A stretch of 64,000 nt of DNA from JALZUV01 sp963837025 (GCA_963837025.1 CAWILT010000002.1:434001-498000); one strand, 5' to 3'. Counted from the stretch's first letter, positions 28,429 through 37,976 are shown. Made by a program: numbers and translations. The notes: generated by a model not told the origin, from the sequence alone.

Positions 28429-28744
28429 CGACCGAATTTATCCACTCTTGTAATTTAGACTTTGGCAATGCGCCAACTTTAGTGCCAATCACTTCACCAC
28501 CTTTAAAAATCATCATCGTAGGAATGCCGCGCACGCCATATTTGCTGGGTGTTTCAGGGTTGTTGTCAATATTCACTTTTGCGACAGTTATCTTATCGCC
28601 CACTTCACTAGCAAGCTCATCTAAAATGGGGCCAACTTGTTTGCATGGACCACACCATTCAGCCCAAAAATCAACCAATACGGGTTTGTCGGATTTTAAT
28701 ACGCGGCTTTCAAAATCGCCATCATCAATATGTTCTGCGCCCAT
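28421..28744 (-). CDS. trxA: Thioredoxin
   Basis: Cytosolic disulfide reductase. 107 aa with WAEWCGPCKQ active site (residues 28-37), KVNIDNNPETPSKYGVRGIPTMMIF including the cis-proline, and no signal peptide. Sits 35 nt after addA, a common alphaproteobacterial pairing. Its stop overlaps the start of the GS-like gene by 8 nt. Confidence 0.97.
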   Translation of the reverse strand: MGAEHIDDGDFESRVLKSDKPVLVDFWAEWCGPCKQVGPILDELASEVGDKITVAKVNIDNNPETPSKYGVRGIPTMMIFKGGEVIGTKVGALPKSKLQEWINSVVA

Positions 28745-28779
28745 GAGGAGTCTCCTTTATTTATTTAAAATAATGTAGG

Positions 28780-31700
28780 TTAGTTTGGCGAAATTGCAAG
28801 GGGCATCAAAACAGGTTTTGCTGTCCATAAAATAGCCGCTTCAATGCGTTTAGATGGATAGATAGGCGCAATGGCATTCACATACACTTGCATTTGCTGA
28901 GCAAAATAATCAGGCAATTGGCTGGCTGATTCAGGCACATGAATGCTGGTCTTATAATCCACAATCAGCACCTTTTCTGGGCTAATTACCAAACGATCGA
29001 TTTGTCCGGCAAGCACTTGACCGTTCGGCAGTAGCGCAGTAACCGGTACTTCCGCTAACGATCCTTCGGCAAATACGGCGGCAAACTGCGGATCGTTCAA
29101 AACCTGCATAACTTCTGCAATCCATTGCGCAGATTCTTGCGCTAACACGCCTTGTTTTTTCAATAAAATTTCAGCAGAAGCCGCACGCTGTTCTGGCGCT
29201 ATCTGCGGTAATATTTCAAGTAGATGATGCATCAGCGTTCCGCGCTTAGCTTGCTTGCGCATTAAGGGTGAATCAGCAGCAGGCTCCTTTAATTCAGGGC
29301 GTGAGGGGGTAAGCGGGCGAGGCGGCAAAGGTTCAACGGGCATTGGCGCATGAATCCAGCTTGGCAAACGCGTTTTTGACAGCGGTGATGCAGCACCATC
29401 AGATTTCGTTTCATCTGCTTCGACTGGTTTAAATTTATCTTCTAAAATCCAATGGTCATCATGCTCTTCTGTGCCAATTTTTTGCATAGCCGCTGCAACT
29501 AATCCATACCAACTATCTTTATTAATTTTAGTGCTATTGCCGCCTAAATAACCACCAATGTAAAGCTCATCCGCCGCGCGCGTTAAGGCCACATATAATA
29601 ACCGGCGATGCTCGCGCAATTCATCGGCTTTGCGTTGCTCTTTTAACGCCTGCACAAAACCAGAATTCTTTGCGCCATCTTGTGGCAAAAACAAGGCATC
29701 TTCTTGCCACAAAATTTGATCCTGCGCTTTTCCAATTGAGAGCGTATCAGGCAAAATAACGATAGGTGATTGCAAGCCTTTGCTATGATGCACCGTCATG
29801 ACGCGCACTTGGCCAGTTGCTGCTTCCATCTCGCGTTTAATGATAATCTCATCACGGCGCACGGCATGCATAAACCCTTGCAAACTCGGTGGATGAAGCT
29901 GCTCATAATCGCGGGCGAGTTTCAATAATTCATTAAGCGGGTCATGCATGTGAACCCCTAATCGCGCAACCAGCTTTTCGCGCCCGCCTTGCGCTTCCAA
30001 TAGATAGGCAAATAATTCATAGGGCCGCAAATAATCCACCTGATTTAACCAGCGTTTAAGCGTATCGGCAATATCAGGACGCTTGGCTATCACCGCATCC
30101 CAAAGGCTCATTTTTTCACGCCCATAAGCAAGGTCAAATAATGCATCTTCGCTCACATCAAAAAACGGCGATTTTAAAACACAAGCCAGCGATAAATCAT
30201 CTTGCGGTAATAAAAGAAAATCAGCTAATGCCAGCACATCCATCACCGCAATTTGATCAAGCAATTTTAATCTATCTTCGCCTGCGACAGGAATATTGGC
30301 ATTTTTTAACGTGCGAATAAGGCGATAATAAAACGGATTTCGCGAACGCACTAAAATTAAAATATCGCTAGGCTCAATCGCACGTCCTTTTGCTGCAATG
30401 AAACGTTTATCTCCTAACCACTCGCCAATAGTATGGCTGATTTGATTAGCGAGTAGCGCATCGGCACTCACGGTTTGGCGCGCATTTTTGCTATCGGGCA
30501 CTTGCCACGGAATGCGTGCCTCATCTTCTTTTTGGGCTATCACAGGTGGCCATAATTCTACCCGACCAGGCTGCTCGCTTCGGTCGGGTTGATGGTGAAT
30601 ATCTGCGCCCAGTTCTAACACCCCATCACGCGCATTTTCGTCACTAAACACCTTATCCACTAGGCGCAAAACTGCGGGGGTAGAGCGAAACGATAATTCT
30701 AACGATACCGGCTGCCATGCTTCGCCAGCCGCTTGAATCTTTTGCGCAAAATGCTGTTTCATTTCCAAGAATTTTCGTGGATCAGCGCCTTGAAAACTAT
30801 AGATAGATTGTTTTTCATCGCCCACCACAAACAAGGTGCGTTTGGCTTTATTGGCGCTATGCCCGCTAAAAAATTCTTCGGCAAGTTGCTTGATAATTTC
30901 CCATTGAATAGGCGAGGTATCTTGCGCCTCATCCACCAGCAAATGCTCTAACCCATTATCGAGTTTATATAAAATCCATGGGGCAATATCAGGCTTTTGA
31001 AATAGCTGATGCGTTTGCGTAATTAAATCATCAAAATCTAGATAACCGCTATCGCGTTTTAACCTATCATAAAGCGCCAATAATGCCTCACCCAGCGATA
31101 AAGTAGCCAACGACCATTCCGCCGCTTCAAGCGCGAATAATTTTTGCATAACAGCAAATATGCGGTCACGTTCTTCAATTAAAATTTCAGCTAATTCGAT
31201 ATGTTTTTTAGCTAATGAACCGGTAATCACATAACTATCGGCAAATGGTTTATCTAAATTTTTATTTAAAAAGCCTCGTGCCCAACTTTTAAAATCATCT
31301 TCAGTAATATTATGTGAATCAAGCTCCCATTTTTGAATCCATTCATCATAAATGGGAGCTTTATCAGCGTCTCGTGATGAGCTTGCTCTTAAAATATCAG
31401 CGGCTAGTTTGAAAGATTTAATGCGTTGCGGGATTGTTTCATAATATTCCGCCAGAATCGTTTCGCGGGTTTCATTTTGCGCGATGCCAAGTTGCGCTTG
31501 AATATGATGCCTAATCTTTGCCGCGCCTTTGCCAGCATCTTCATTAAACCAAATTTCGAGGATTTTTCGTTTTTTAATTATTTCATCTAATAGCGTATCT
31601 AACTGATCTTCACTTAACCGTTCGGCAAATAAGGTTAGTGCTTTACTCAAACCCTCAATATCTTTGGGCAAGCGTTGCTGGGTGAATAATCGTTGGCGTG

Positions 31701-32181
31701 CTTGCGTTAAAAGTATCGATGATTGCGAATTTTCCATTAAACGAAAATAAGGAGAAACTCCCGCTTCTAATGCAAACCGTTTCAACAAAGATTGGCATAG
31801 CGAATGCAGGGTCATTATACGCACGCCTTCCGGCGCTTCTAACACACGAATAAATAATTGCTGAGCACGAAATAATTCATCTTCGCTGGGTGCTCGGCCA
31901 ATGAGTCCGTTTAGTTCACGTTTTAAATCATATTCTGAAAGTTTAACCCATTTAGCCAATTCTTTTTGCAAGCGCGTCACCATTTCGGCGCTGGCGGCGT
32001 TGGTATAGGTAAGTGCTAGAATTTTCTCAGGCGCAGTGCCATCTAATAATAAACGCAAAATACGGTCAGTGAGCACCTTGGTTTTGCCTGTGCCTGCATT
32101 GGCTGTAACCCAAACCGATTGGGTAGGATCAGCCGCTTGACGCTGGCTTTGCGTAATCATGATTTCTTTGGATTTGCCCAT
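28780..32181 (-). CDS. addA: Double-strand-break repair helicase AddA
   Basis: UvrD-family helicase-nuclease subunit of AddAB. Walker A TANAGTGKTKVLTDR near residue 28, DEAQDTSPIQWEI, GDEKQSIYSFQGADPR, MTVHHSKGLQSPIVILPD, and the C-terminal nuclease motif VLIVDYKTS with upstream QIDRLV. 1133 aa, full length. Its partner addB, usually immediately upstream, is not in the window; a membrane protein gene is there instead. The in-frame ATG 7 codons in (MITQSQRQAADP) could also be the start. Confidence 0.94.
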   Translation of the reverse strand: MGKSKEIMITQSQRQAADPTQSVWVTANAGTGKTKVLTDRILRLLLDGTAPEKILALTYTNAASAEMVTRLQKELAKWVKLSEYDLKRELNGLIGRAPSEDELFRAQQLFIRVLEAPEGVRIMTLHSLCQSLLKRFALEAGVSPYFRLMENSQSSILLTQARQRLFTQQRLPKDIEGLSKALTLFAERLSEDQLDTLLDEIIKKRKILEIWFNEDAGKGAAKIRHHIQAQLGIAQNETRETILAEYYETIPQRIKSFKLAADILRASSSRDADKAPIYDEWIQKWELDSHNITEDDFKSWARGFLNKNLDKPFADSYVITGSLAKKHIELAEILIEERDRIFAVMQKLFALEAAEWSLATLSLGEALLALYDRLKRDSGYLDFDDLITQTHQLFQKPDIAPWILYKLDNGLEHLLVDEAQDTSPIQWEIIKQLAEEFFSGHSANKAKRTLFVVGDEKQSIYSFQGADPRKFLEMKQHFAQKIQAAGEAWQPVSLELSFRSTPAVLRLVDKVFSDENARDGVLELGADIHHQPDRSEQPGRVELWPPVIAQKEDEARIPWQVPDSKNARQTVSADALLANQISHTIGEWLGDKRFIAAKGRAIEPSDILILVRSRNPFYYRLIRTLKNANIPVAGEDRLKLLDQIAVMDVLALADFLLLPQDDLSLACVLKSPFFDVSEDALFDLAYGREKMSLWDAVIAKRPDIADTLKRWLNQVDYLRPYELFAYLLEAQGGREKLVARLGVHMHDPLNELLKLARDYEQLHPPSLQGFMHAVRRDEIIIKREMEAATGQVRVMTVHHSKGLQSPIVILPDTLSIGKAQDQILWQEDALFLPQDGAKNSGFVQALKEQRKADELREHRRLLYVALTRAADELYIGGYLGGNSTKINKDSWYGLVAAAMQKIGTEEHDDHWILEDKFKPVEADETKSDGAASPLSKTRLPSWIHAPMPVEPLPPRPLTPSRPELKEPAADSPLMRKQAKRGTLMHHLLEILPQIAPEQRAASAEILLKKQGVLAQESAQWIAEVMQVLNDPQFAAVFAEGSLAEVPVTALLPNGQVLAGQIDRLVISPEKVLIVDYKTSIHVPESASQLPDYFAQQMQVYVNAIAPIYPSKRIEAAILWTAKPVLMPLAISPN

Positions 32182-32222
32182 AGGTTAAACCAACCTAGCG
32201 CATCGGCTCTAAGCGTAAAGAT

Positions 32223-32873
32223 TTATTTTGATAAGGTAGATTCGACCGCTGCGTTTTGCGTGGCTGCTGTAAATTTTGACCAGCTTTGCCCGTCCGCACG
32301 ACTCGTAGGTTGCGTGTGCTCTGGTTTGGTTGGCGCAAGTTTATCCGCAGCAGTTTCAATGGGGGAAGGAATAGGCGACGGGACAGAGGATTTATCGCGG
32401 GCAATAATGTTGCTTTGCGCTTCGCGGCGATCTTCATCATTTTCGATGCGCTCTTGTTGTTCGCGCGTTAAATTAGTTTGGATGTTAGCCAAGGCGCTAT
32501 CGGTTGGTGCAAGGCCAGGATTAACAGGTATATCTTTTGTAGGGGCAATTTGGCTTCCCTGCATTCCACGCGTGGCACCTTTACCCATTTCAAATTCATC
32601 TGCGTAATGCCTTGCTGAAAGTTTGGTCTGACCTGAGCCTACTTTAAGTTTATACTCCTCACGCGTGCTATCGCGTTCAATATAAGAAAAAACAGCGCCT
32701 GCCGCTGATGCAGCCCCAGCAATGATGCCTGCAACACCACCAATAATTAATACAGAATAAACAGCTACTGCGGCCAGAGCAACAAAGGCAGCACCCCAAA
32801 AAATCGCTTCATAACGCAACATGGTGCGTTCGCGGCCTTCGGTTTCTATTTCATGTTCTACAGAATGACTCAT
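32223..32873 (-). CDS. Hypothetical membrane protein with PHO-box-like promoter
   Basis: Function unknown. Charged N terminus, a glycine/alanine-rich hydrophobic hairpin (about residues 24-65), then a hydrophilic Pro/Thr/Glu-rich tail of about 150 residues that is probably disordered. The start at 32873 lies 6 nt after a TATAGT -10 box, implying a leaderless mRNA; an internal ATG at 32822 (MLRYEAIFW) with GAAGG about 13 nt upstream is the alternative. The hydrophobic-hairpin-plus-tail design recalls the two membrane proteins at 35683-37905. Confidence 0.65.
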   Translation of the reverse strand: MSHSVEHEIETEGRERTMLRYEAIFWGAAFVALAAVAVYSVLIIGGVAGIIAGAASAAGAVFSYIERDSTREEYKLKVGSGQTKLSARHYADEFEMGKGATRGMQGSQIAPTKDIPVNPGLAPTDSALANIQTNLTREQQERIENDEDRREAQSNIIARDKSSVPSPIPSPIETAADKLAPTKPEHTQPTSRADGQSWSKFTAATQNAAVESTLSK

Positions 32874-32879
32874 GATGTC

Positions 32880-32913
32880 ACTATAGGGTATGAATTTTAC
32901 AGTTTGATGACAA
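32880..32913 (-). promoter_or_regulatory. PHO-box-like promoter of the 32223-32873 gene
   Basis: Minus strand: TTGTCAT-CAAA-CTGTAAA (32913-32896), 10 bp, TATAGT (32885-32880). First half matches CTGTCAT at 6 of 7, second at 5 of 7, with the same spacing as all array promoters. PhoB-type binding is inferred from the known PHO box consensus. Confidence 0.6.
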
Positions 32914-32963
32914 CGCGTAACTTTGCTAAAAGAGCGCTAACGATAATTACGATAAGAGCAACC

Positions 32964-34502
32964 ATGCCGCAGCAAGCAATTATTACCGAACTCGAAAAAC
33001 GCCGTGAATCCGCACGTAACGGTGGGGGCGAGGCTCGCACCGCAAAACAACATGAAAAAGGCAAACTCACCGCACGCGAACGGATTGAGGTGCTGGTTGA
33101 TGCTGATTCTTTTGAAGAATTTGATATGTTTGTCGAGCATCGCTGCGAGCATTTTGGCATGGAAGATAACCGCATCGCAGGCGATGGCTGCGTTACCGGC
33201 CAAGGCACCATTAACGGGCGCTTAGTATTTGTTTATAGCCAAGATTTCACTGTTTTAGGTGGTTCGCTTTCCGAAACAAATGGCAAAAAAATCTGTAAAT
33301 TGATGGATATGGCCATGAAAGTGGGTGCTCCCGTTATTGGCATGAACGATTCGGGCGGCGCGCGTATTCAAGAAGGGGTCGATTCGCTTTCAGGCTATGC
33401 TGAAATTTTTCAGCGCAATGTGTTAGCCTCAGGTGTAGTGCCGCAAATTTCGCTCATTATGGGCCCTTGCGCCGGTGGCGCGGTTTATTCACCCGCATTG
33501 ACGGACTTTACCTTTATGGTTAAAGGCAGCAGCTACATGTTTGTGACTGGCCCCGATGTGGTAAAAACCGTTACGCATGAGGTGGTTAGCCAAGAAACGC
33601 TCGGTGGTGCTGATGTACATACGAAAAAGAGCGGTGTAGCTGATCGCGCGTTCAATCACGATATCGATGCCTTATTGCAAACGCGCCGCTTATTTAACTA
33701 TCTGCCTCTATGCAACCGCAGCGGCGTGCCTTCACGCCCGACTCCTGATCCGGTCGATCGCATTGAAATGTCGCTCAATACGCTTGTTCCCGAAAATCCG
33801 AATAAAGCCTATGATATGAAAGAGCTTATCTATCGCATTGTTGATGAAGGCGATTTCTTTGAAATTCAACCTGAATGGGCGAAAAATATTGTTATTGGTT
33901 TTGGTCGAATGGATGGTCATACGGTAGGGTTCGTTGGCAATAACCCCATGCATTTAGCAGGCTGTTTAGATATTGATGCCAGCCGCAAAGCCGCGCGTTT
34001 TGTGCGCTTTTGCGATGCGTTTAGTATTCCATTAGTCAATTTGGTTGATGTTCCTGGGTTTTTGCCCGGTACCGCCCAAGAGCATAATGGTATTATCAAA
34101 CATGGCGCGAAACTGCTTTATGCTTATGCCGAAGCCACTGTGCCTAAAGTTACCATCATCACCCGCAAAGCCTATGGTGGTGCTTATATTGTAATGAGTA
34201 GCAAGCACTTACGCGGCGATGTAAATTATGCGTGGCCAACAGCCGAAGTGGCGGTAATGGGCCCCAAAGGCGCGGTAGAAATCATCTTCCGTGGCAGCCT
34301 TAAAAACAGCGCTGAGGCGGATAAAAAAGTGGAAGAATATCGCGAAAAATTTGCTAGCCCCTTTGTTGCCGCATCACGCGGTTATATTGATGATATTATC
34401 CGCCCACAAAACACGCGTGCGCGCATTTGTCGTTCACTTGGTATTTTACGCAAGAAAAAGCTCGAAAACCCGTGGAAAAAACACGATAATTTACCTTTAT
34501 AA
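32964..34502 (+). CDS. pccB: Acyl-CoA carboxylase carboxyltransferase subunit, propionyl-CoA carboxylase beta type
   Basis: Transfers carboxyl from biotin to propionyl-CoA (or a related acyl-CoA). 512 aa from the ATG at 32964 (MPQQAIITELEKRR); the frame extends upstream but the extra part is not family-like. Landmarks: GKLTARERIEVLVDADSFEE, SGGARIQEGVDSLSGY, MGPCAGGAVYSPALTDF, NLVDVPGFLPGTAQEHNGIIKHGAKLLYAY and AYGGAYIVMSSKHL. The biotin-carrying alpha subunit is not in the window. Confidence 0.93.
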   Translation: MPQQAIITELEKRRESARNGGGEARTAKQHEKGKLTARERIEVLVDADSFEEFDMFVEHRCEHFGMEDNRIAGDGCVTGQGTINGRLVFVYSQDFTVLGGSLSETNGKKICKLMDMAMKVGAPVIGMNDSGGARIQEGVDSLSGYAEIFQRNVLASGVVPQISLIMGPCAGGAVYSPALTDFTFMVKGSSYMFVTGPDVVKTVTHEVVSQETLGGADVHTKKSGVADRAFNHDIDALLQTRRLFNYLPLCNRSGVPSRPTPDPVDRIEMSLNTLVPENPNKAYDMKELIYRIVDEGDFFEIQPEWAKNIVIGFGRMDGHTVGFVGNNPMHLAGCLDIDASRKAARFVRFCDAFSIPLVNLVDVPGFLPGTAQEHNGIIKHGAKLLYAYAEATVPKVTIITRKAYGGAYIVMSSKHLRGDVNYAWPTAEVAVMGPKGAVEIIFRGSLKNSAEADKKVEEYREKFASPFVAASRGYIDDIIRPQNTRARICRSLGILRKKKLENPWKKHDNLPL

Positions 34503-34516
34503 AGAAAGAGAAAATT

Positions 34517-34771
34517 ATGGCTAAAATCGAAGTTTATAGCACCAATTATTGCCCCTATTGTGTGCGCGCGAAAGATTTATTAAAGCGCAAAGGTGCTGAA
34601 TTTACTGAAATTGATGTCACCAATGATGATGATGGCCGCATTGCGTTAGTGGAGCGTGCAGGAGGTCGCCGTACCGTACCTCAAATTTTCATTGATGATG
34701 CCCATATTGGTGGTTTTGACGATTTGGCCGCATTGGATAAAGCGGGTAAATTAGATAATTTGATCGCGTAA
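34517..34771 (+). CDS. grxC: Glutaredoxin 3
   Basis: Glutathione-dependent disulfide reductase, 84 aa. Dithiol site CPYC at residues 12-15, cis-proline region RRTVPQIFIDDAHIGGFDDL. Preceded by a good Shine-Dalgarno (AGAAAGAGA). Starts 14 nt after pccB, probably cotranscribed. Confidence 0.95.
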   Translation: MAKIEVYSTNYCPYCVRAKDLLKRKGAEFTEIDVTNDDDGRIALVERAGGRRTVPQIFIDDAHIGGFDDLAALDKAGKLDNLIA

Positions 34772-34896
34772 AATAATCAATAAATGATGATTTTCGGCGT
34801 GTTGTTTCAAACACACTAAATGCGGCTTTTAAGCCACGCGCCTGTGTGTAACTGCTCTAAATCACTGAAAAATTCACGTTTTTATAACATCTTTAT

Positions 34897-34924
34897 TTGA
34901 CAGTTGGGCGTAAATGCCTAATTT
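34897..34924 (+). promoter_or_regulatory. Sigma-70 promoter of the OmpA-like gene
   Basis: TTGACA (34897-34902), 16-bp spacer, TAATTT (34919-34924). The consensus -35 suggests strong constitutive expression. Leader of about 43 nt carrying an AGGAG Shine-Dalgarno at 34961-34966. Confidence 0.65.
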
Positions 34925-34973
34925 GTGGCAAATACGTCTATAAATTTTATCCCCAGACATACAGGAGTTTTCT

Positions 34974-35534
34974 ATGTTGAACCGAATTTTAAAAGCAACT
35001 GCACTAATGGCCACTGCGGCTGCTGTGCTTGTAGCCCCACTCACCGCATCTGCATTTAGCACTGATGATAAAAATGTGCTTGTTGATCAGCGTGATAACA
35101 TCGTGCGCGATGCTCGCGGCAACTGCGTTTACGTTAAATGGACTGATAACGGCAATAATTGTGACGAAGGTATCTACTTCACCACTGATGAGCGTAATAT
35201 CTATTTCCCATTTGATAGCTCAGAATTAACACCAAAAGCACAAGCTAAATTGGATTATATCGCTGAAAACGTGCTTGCTAAAGGCAATGTGGTTGAAGCA
35301 ACGCTTGTGGGTTATGCGGATCCAATTGGTAACCCAACTTATAACGTGGCACTTTCGAAGCGTCGCGCTGTATCGGTTAAACAGTATTTAGCGTCTAAAG
35401 GGTATTTAAACACCACAGCAACTACCCTTATGGGCAAAGGTGAAACATCACAATTTGCACCCAATTGTGGTGGTAATAAAGCGTGTTTACAACCAAACCG
35501 TCGCGTAGAGATCTTGTTTAAAAAAGTAAACTAA
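34974..35534 (+). CDS. OmpA-family outer membrane/peptidoglycan-associated protein
   Basis: Signal peptide ending at ASA-F (about residue 27), a short Cys-containing segment (NCVYVKWTDNGNNCDEG), then an OmpA C-terminal domain (residues 75-186): FPFDSSELTPKAQAKLDYIA, VGYADPIGNPTYNVALSKRRAVSVKQYL and QPNRRVEILF, the residues that hold diaminopimelate of peptidoglycan. There is no eight-strand barrel and no lipobox, so it is a periplasmic or loosely attached envelope anchor. Single-gene transcript with its own promoter and terminator. Confidence 0.9.
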   Translation: MLNRILKATALMATAAAVLVAPLTASAFSTDDKNVLVDQRDNIVRDARGNCVYVKWTDNGNNCDEGIYFTTDERNIYFPFDSSELTPKAQAKLDYIAENVLAKGNVVEATLVGYADPIGNPTYNVALSKRRAVSVKQYLASKGYLNTTATTLMGKGETSQFAPNCGGNKACLQPNRRVEILFKKVN

Positions 35535-35550
35535 ATTTACTTTATAATTT

Positions 35551-35585
35551 AAAAAAAGGGGGGCGTTAAGCCTCCCTTTTTTTAT
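35551..35585 (+). terminator. Intrinsic terminator of the OmpA-like gene
   Basis: Stem of 13 bp (A7 GGG G GG / CC T CCC T7, one G-U pair) with loop CGTTAAG, followed by T-run. Starts 17 nt after the stop; the A-tract makes it potentially bidirectional. Confidence 0.85.
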
Positions 35586-35612
35586 GCTTTCTGCCATCAA
35601 TCTGAAACATAA

Positions 35613-35630
35613 TCTTCATGCAACCGTAAC
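35613..35630 (+). promoter_or_regulatory. Weak PHO-box-like repeat upstream of the repeat membrane protein operon
   Basis: TCTTCAT-GCAA-CCGTAAC. It is very close to the box before the 646-aa gene (TCTTCAT-CAAT-CAGTAAC), and the following bases are similar too. However, no -10 lies at the usual 10 bp; the nearest are TTATTT (35645) and TAGAAT (35653). Therefore only tentative. Confidence 0.25.
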
Positions 35631-35682
35631 ACTTTACTCGCGCGTTATTTAGTAGAATGGAATGGAATAAATAGGAGTTTCA

Positions 35683-37398
35683 TTGAACGAAAACGAACAG
35701 CTTGAATTTGATCCACACGCGATAGATCACGGCAGCGCATCCAAAAAGATGAGCTGGAGCGCCTTTAAAGGGCACATCCGTGGCATCGTGCGTGGGTTGA
35801 TTGTTGGCTGCACCATCGGTGCGGTAGTCGGCTTAGGCGTGTGGGGTTTGGGTGCAATTGGGCTTATCGGGGCTTTAACCGCAACTGCCGCACAAACTGC
35901 CGCCGTTTTTTCCGTAACTGCAGGCGTCCTTGCCAGTAGCTTGATGGGTCGTATCGGTAATGCCGCAGGTAACGCTGCAGGTCAACTCGCTGAACAAGAG
36001 CTACGCTTGCGCTACCCCGAGCTGCCTGAGCTTTCGCCTGATGCTCCACAACCTGGCTACGGTCACCATCTTGAGATTCCAGCCGATCGCGATAAGGGAA
36101 AATTCTTCCACCCGCGCGTTGGCATTGCAGGCGCTATCATGGGCGGGCTATTTGGTGGTATTGCAAGTATTGCTGGTTTAGGTTCAATCATTGCCATGCA
36201 CACTACCGCAGTTGTAGCCTTACCAGTACTTGCTCCGGTCATATTAGGCGCAGTGATGGGCAGTTCGTTTGGGGTAAATCGCAGCGTATTTAAAACCATC
36301 TTCAACTTCACTGACAATCTGATGCACGGAAAAGTGGGAGGCCCCACTCAAGATGATCTTGCTAAAAACCGCGAGCTATACCGCTTGCAAGGCGACCCCG
36401 GGCCCGAACCCGTTATCACCAACTTGCAAAGGCAAGAAGAATTCTACCGTTTAGAAAACGGCTATTTCAAAAAAGCGTTCGAAGCGGGCTTTGCTGGCAA
36501 CGGGCGCGGTTTGCTAGGTGGACTTGTTATCGGCGGCGGTATGGGCATATTACTAGGCGGCGTGGCTGTTGGCGCGCTTGCATTATTTGGTGGCTTTGCC
36601 ATTACCGGTGCTGGTGCGATGGCTATCATTGCGGGCATATCTGCTTTCACCATGCATAAATCAGCGGATTTCTTTTCGGAAGCTATGTTTGAAGGCTCAA
36701 GCCATGATCACGTACACGAAGTCTATCACGAGCGGGTTCGGTCTTTGCGCAAAGGCGAAAATATCAGTTTCGATCAAGCCGAGATGAATATTGTTGAGCG
36801 CCGCCAATCTGACCCTGAATTAACGCCGGCCGCTTCACAATCGAAAGATGCGTTTAAGCCGCGTGTTGCATTGGTATTAGGGGCTGTTGGTGCTGCCATA
36901 GGCGTTGGTTTAACCCCAGTTATAGGCCCTATAGCTGGGGCTTTAGGGATTTCAGCGGGTAAAATATCATTAGGATTAAGCGCTTCAACTTTTGGTATGG
37001 CGGGCGCGTCGTTTGGTATTGGTCCCAAAATTACGGAGAAACTGCATAGTTTATCAGACGCCATTTTTCACGGCGCATTCAACCCCGGTGTTGACCATCC
37101 AGATATTAAGGTCGAGGGCAGAATCCCCCTTATGTCGCCAAATTCTGATTTAGCAGAACATTTCAGCGTGCATCTTAAAAAATCAATCCCACAGATTGAT
37201 AGTAACCGCGATGTGTCAGCTATCTATAAAGCACCCGCTGAACCACAATCCACAGTCCAATCCGAAACACCTCTAGTTACGCCAGAAGTTAAACCAGAGC
37301 GTAAGCCCGCATTTACCGATATTATCAATAAAGGTGCGCGCAATTTAGAACAGCAAGTGTCGCAATCTATCGCTGCGCCGTCAGGGTTGGATCGCTAG
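35683..37398 (+). CDS. Hypothetical glycine-rich membrane protein with four repeated hydrophobic modules
   Basis: Function unknown, 571 aa. Start is TTG at 35683 with AGGAG 5 nt upstream. Four modules begin at about residues 31, 142, 272 and 391; each is a Gly/Ala-rich double hydrophobic segment (for example GIAGAIMGGLFGGIAS, LGAVGAAIGVGLTPVIGPI) ending in an amphipathic stretch such as FTDNLMHG or LSDAIFHG. Between them are charged soluble loops; a Pro/Glu-rich tail follows from residue 500. No signal peptide. The glycine zippers suggest membrane insertion or oligomerisation. The next gene starts directly at the stop. Confidence 0.7.
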   Translation: MNENEQLEFDPHAIDHGSASKKMSWSAFKGHIRGIVRGLIVGCTIGAVVGLGVWGLGAIGLIGALTATAAQTAAVFSVTAGVLASSLMGRIGNAAGNAAGQLAEQELRLRYPELPELSPDAPQPGYGHHLEIPADRDKGKFFHPRVGIAGAIMGGLFGGIASIAGLGSIIAMHTTAVVALPVLAPVILGAVMGSSFGVNRSVFKTIFNFTDNLMHGKVGGPTQDDLAKNRELYRLQGDPGPEPVITNLQRQEEFYRLENGYFKKAFEAGFAGNGRGLLGGLVIGGGMGILLGGVAVGALALFGGFAITGAGAMAIIAGISAFTMHKSADFFSEAMFEGSSHDHVHEVYHERVRSLRKGENISFDQAEMNIVERRQSDPELTPAASQSKDAFKPRVALVLGAVGAAIGVGLTPVIGPIAGALGISAGKISLGLSASTFGMAGASFGIGPKITEKLHSLSDAIFHGAFNPGVDHPDIKVEGRIPLMSPNSDLAEHFSVHLKKSIPQIDSNRDVSAIYKAPAEPQSTVQSETPLVTPEVKPERKPAFTDIINKGARNLEQQVSQSIAAPSGLDR

Positions 37399-37905
37399 AT
37401 GGCATTTGAAACCGCAAAATCACTTCTAACCGGTGCATCACGTGGCGCTCTACGTGGCGCTGGCGTGGGTTTAGGCATCATGATGGTTGGTGGAATTATT
37501 GGCGCACTAACCATTTTCACCGCTGGGGCAGGTACATTAGGATTAGGCGCCCTCGCATTTACCGTTATTGCAGGCGCTATTGGAGGAGTCGTCGCCATTC
37601 CGCCGCTTACATTATTGGTTACCGGTTCATGCGCCGCCATTGGAGCATGTTATCGTGGCGTATCCGATTTTGTCGATATGGCTGAAACGGTACAGGAAAA
37701 AGATACCCAAGTAGCCATCACACGCCAAGCAAACGAATCCGCAAAAAAACCGCCTAGCGTTAGCACTCATCTGACTCAGCCCATCATTGAAGATAAATTG
37801 CCCAGCTCAATCGATTCTAAAGAAATTCCTAAAAACTGGGTCAAATCCGTGAACGCGCAAAAAGACAAATCGATGGCACAATCACAATCAGTTCCTAGCA
37901 AATAA
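37399..37905 (+). CDS. Hypothetical glycine-rich membrane protein, single-module relative of the preceding gene
   Basis: 168 aa. One Gly/Ala-rich double hydrophobic module (residues 10-82, starting GASRGALRGAGVGLGIMM), an amphipathic segment GVSDFVDMAETV, then a hydrophilic tail. The order of elements copies one repeat of the 571-aa protein. ATG follows the previous TAG with no gap, so the two are translationally coupled and probably act together. No known family. Confidence 0.7.
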   Translation: MAFETAKSLLTGASRGALRGAGVGLGIMMVGGIIGALTIFTAGAGTLGLGALAFTVIAGAIGGVVAIPPLTLLVTGSCAAIGACYRGVSDFVDMAETVQEKDTQVAITRQANESAKKPPSVSTHLTQPIIEDKLPSSIDSKEIPKNWVKSVNAQKDKSMAQSQSVPSK

Positions 37906-37950
37906 ACTCTTTAAATTATTCGCCAAAACCTAATTTTACTTTAAATAATA

Positions 37951-37976
37951 GTGCGCCATTAACAAAGGCGTTTTTG
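37951..37976 (+). terminator. Weak possible terminator after the repeat membrane operon
   Basis: GCGCC-ATTAACAAA-GGCG followed by TTTTTG. The stem is only 4-5 bp. The rest of 37906-38094 holds nothing else I can support. Confidence 0.3.

Noticed and set aside
32853..32963. N-terminal extension of the carboxyltransferase gene
   Set aside because: The extra 37 residues are not family-like and would overlap the divergent gene and its promoter box.
34800..34850. Inverted repeats after grxC as a terminator
   Set aside because: Short stems (GTGTT/AACAC, GGCTT/AAGCC) are present but neither is followed by a T-run.
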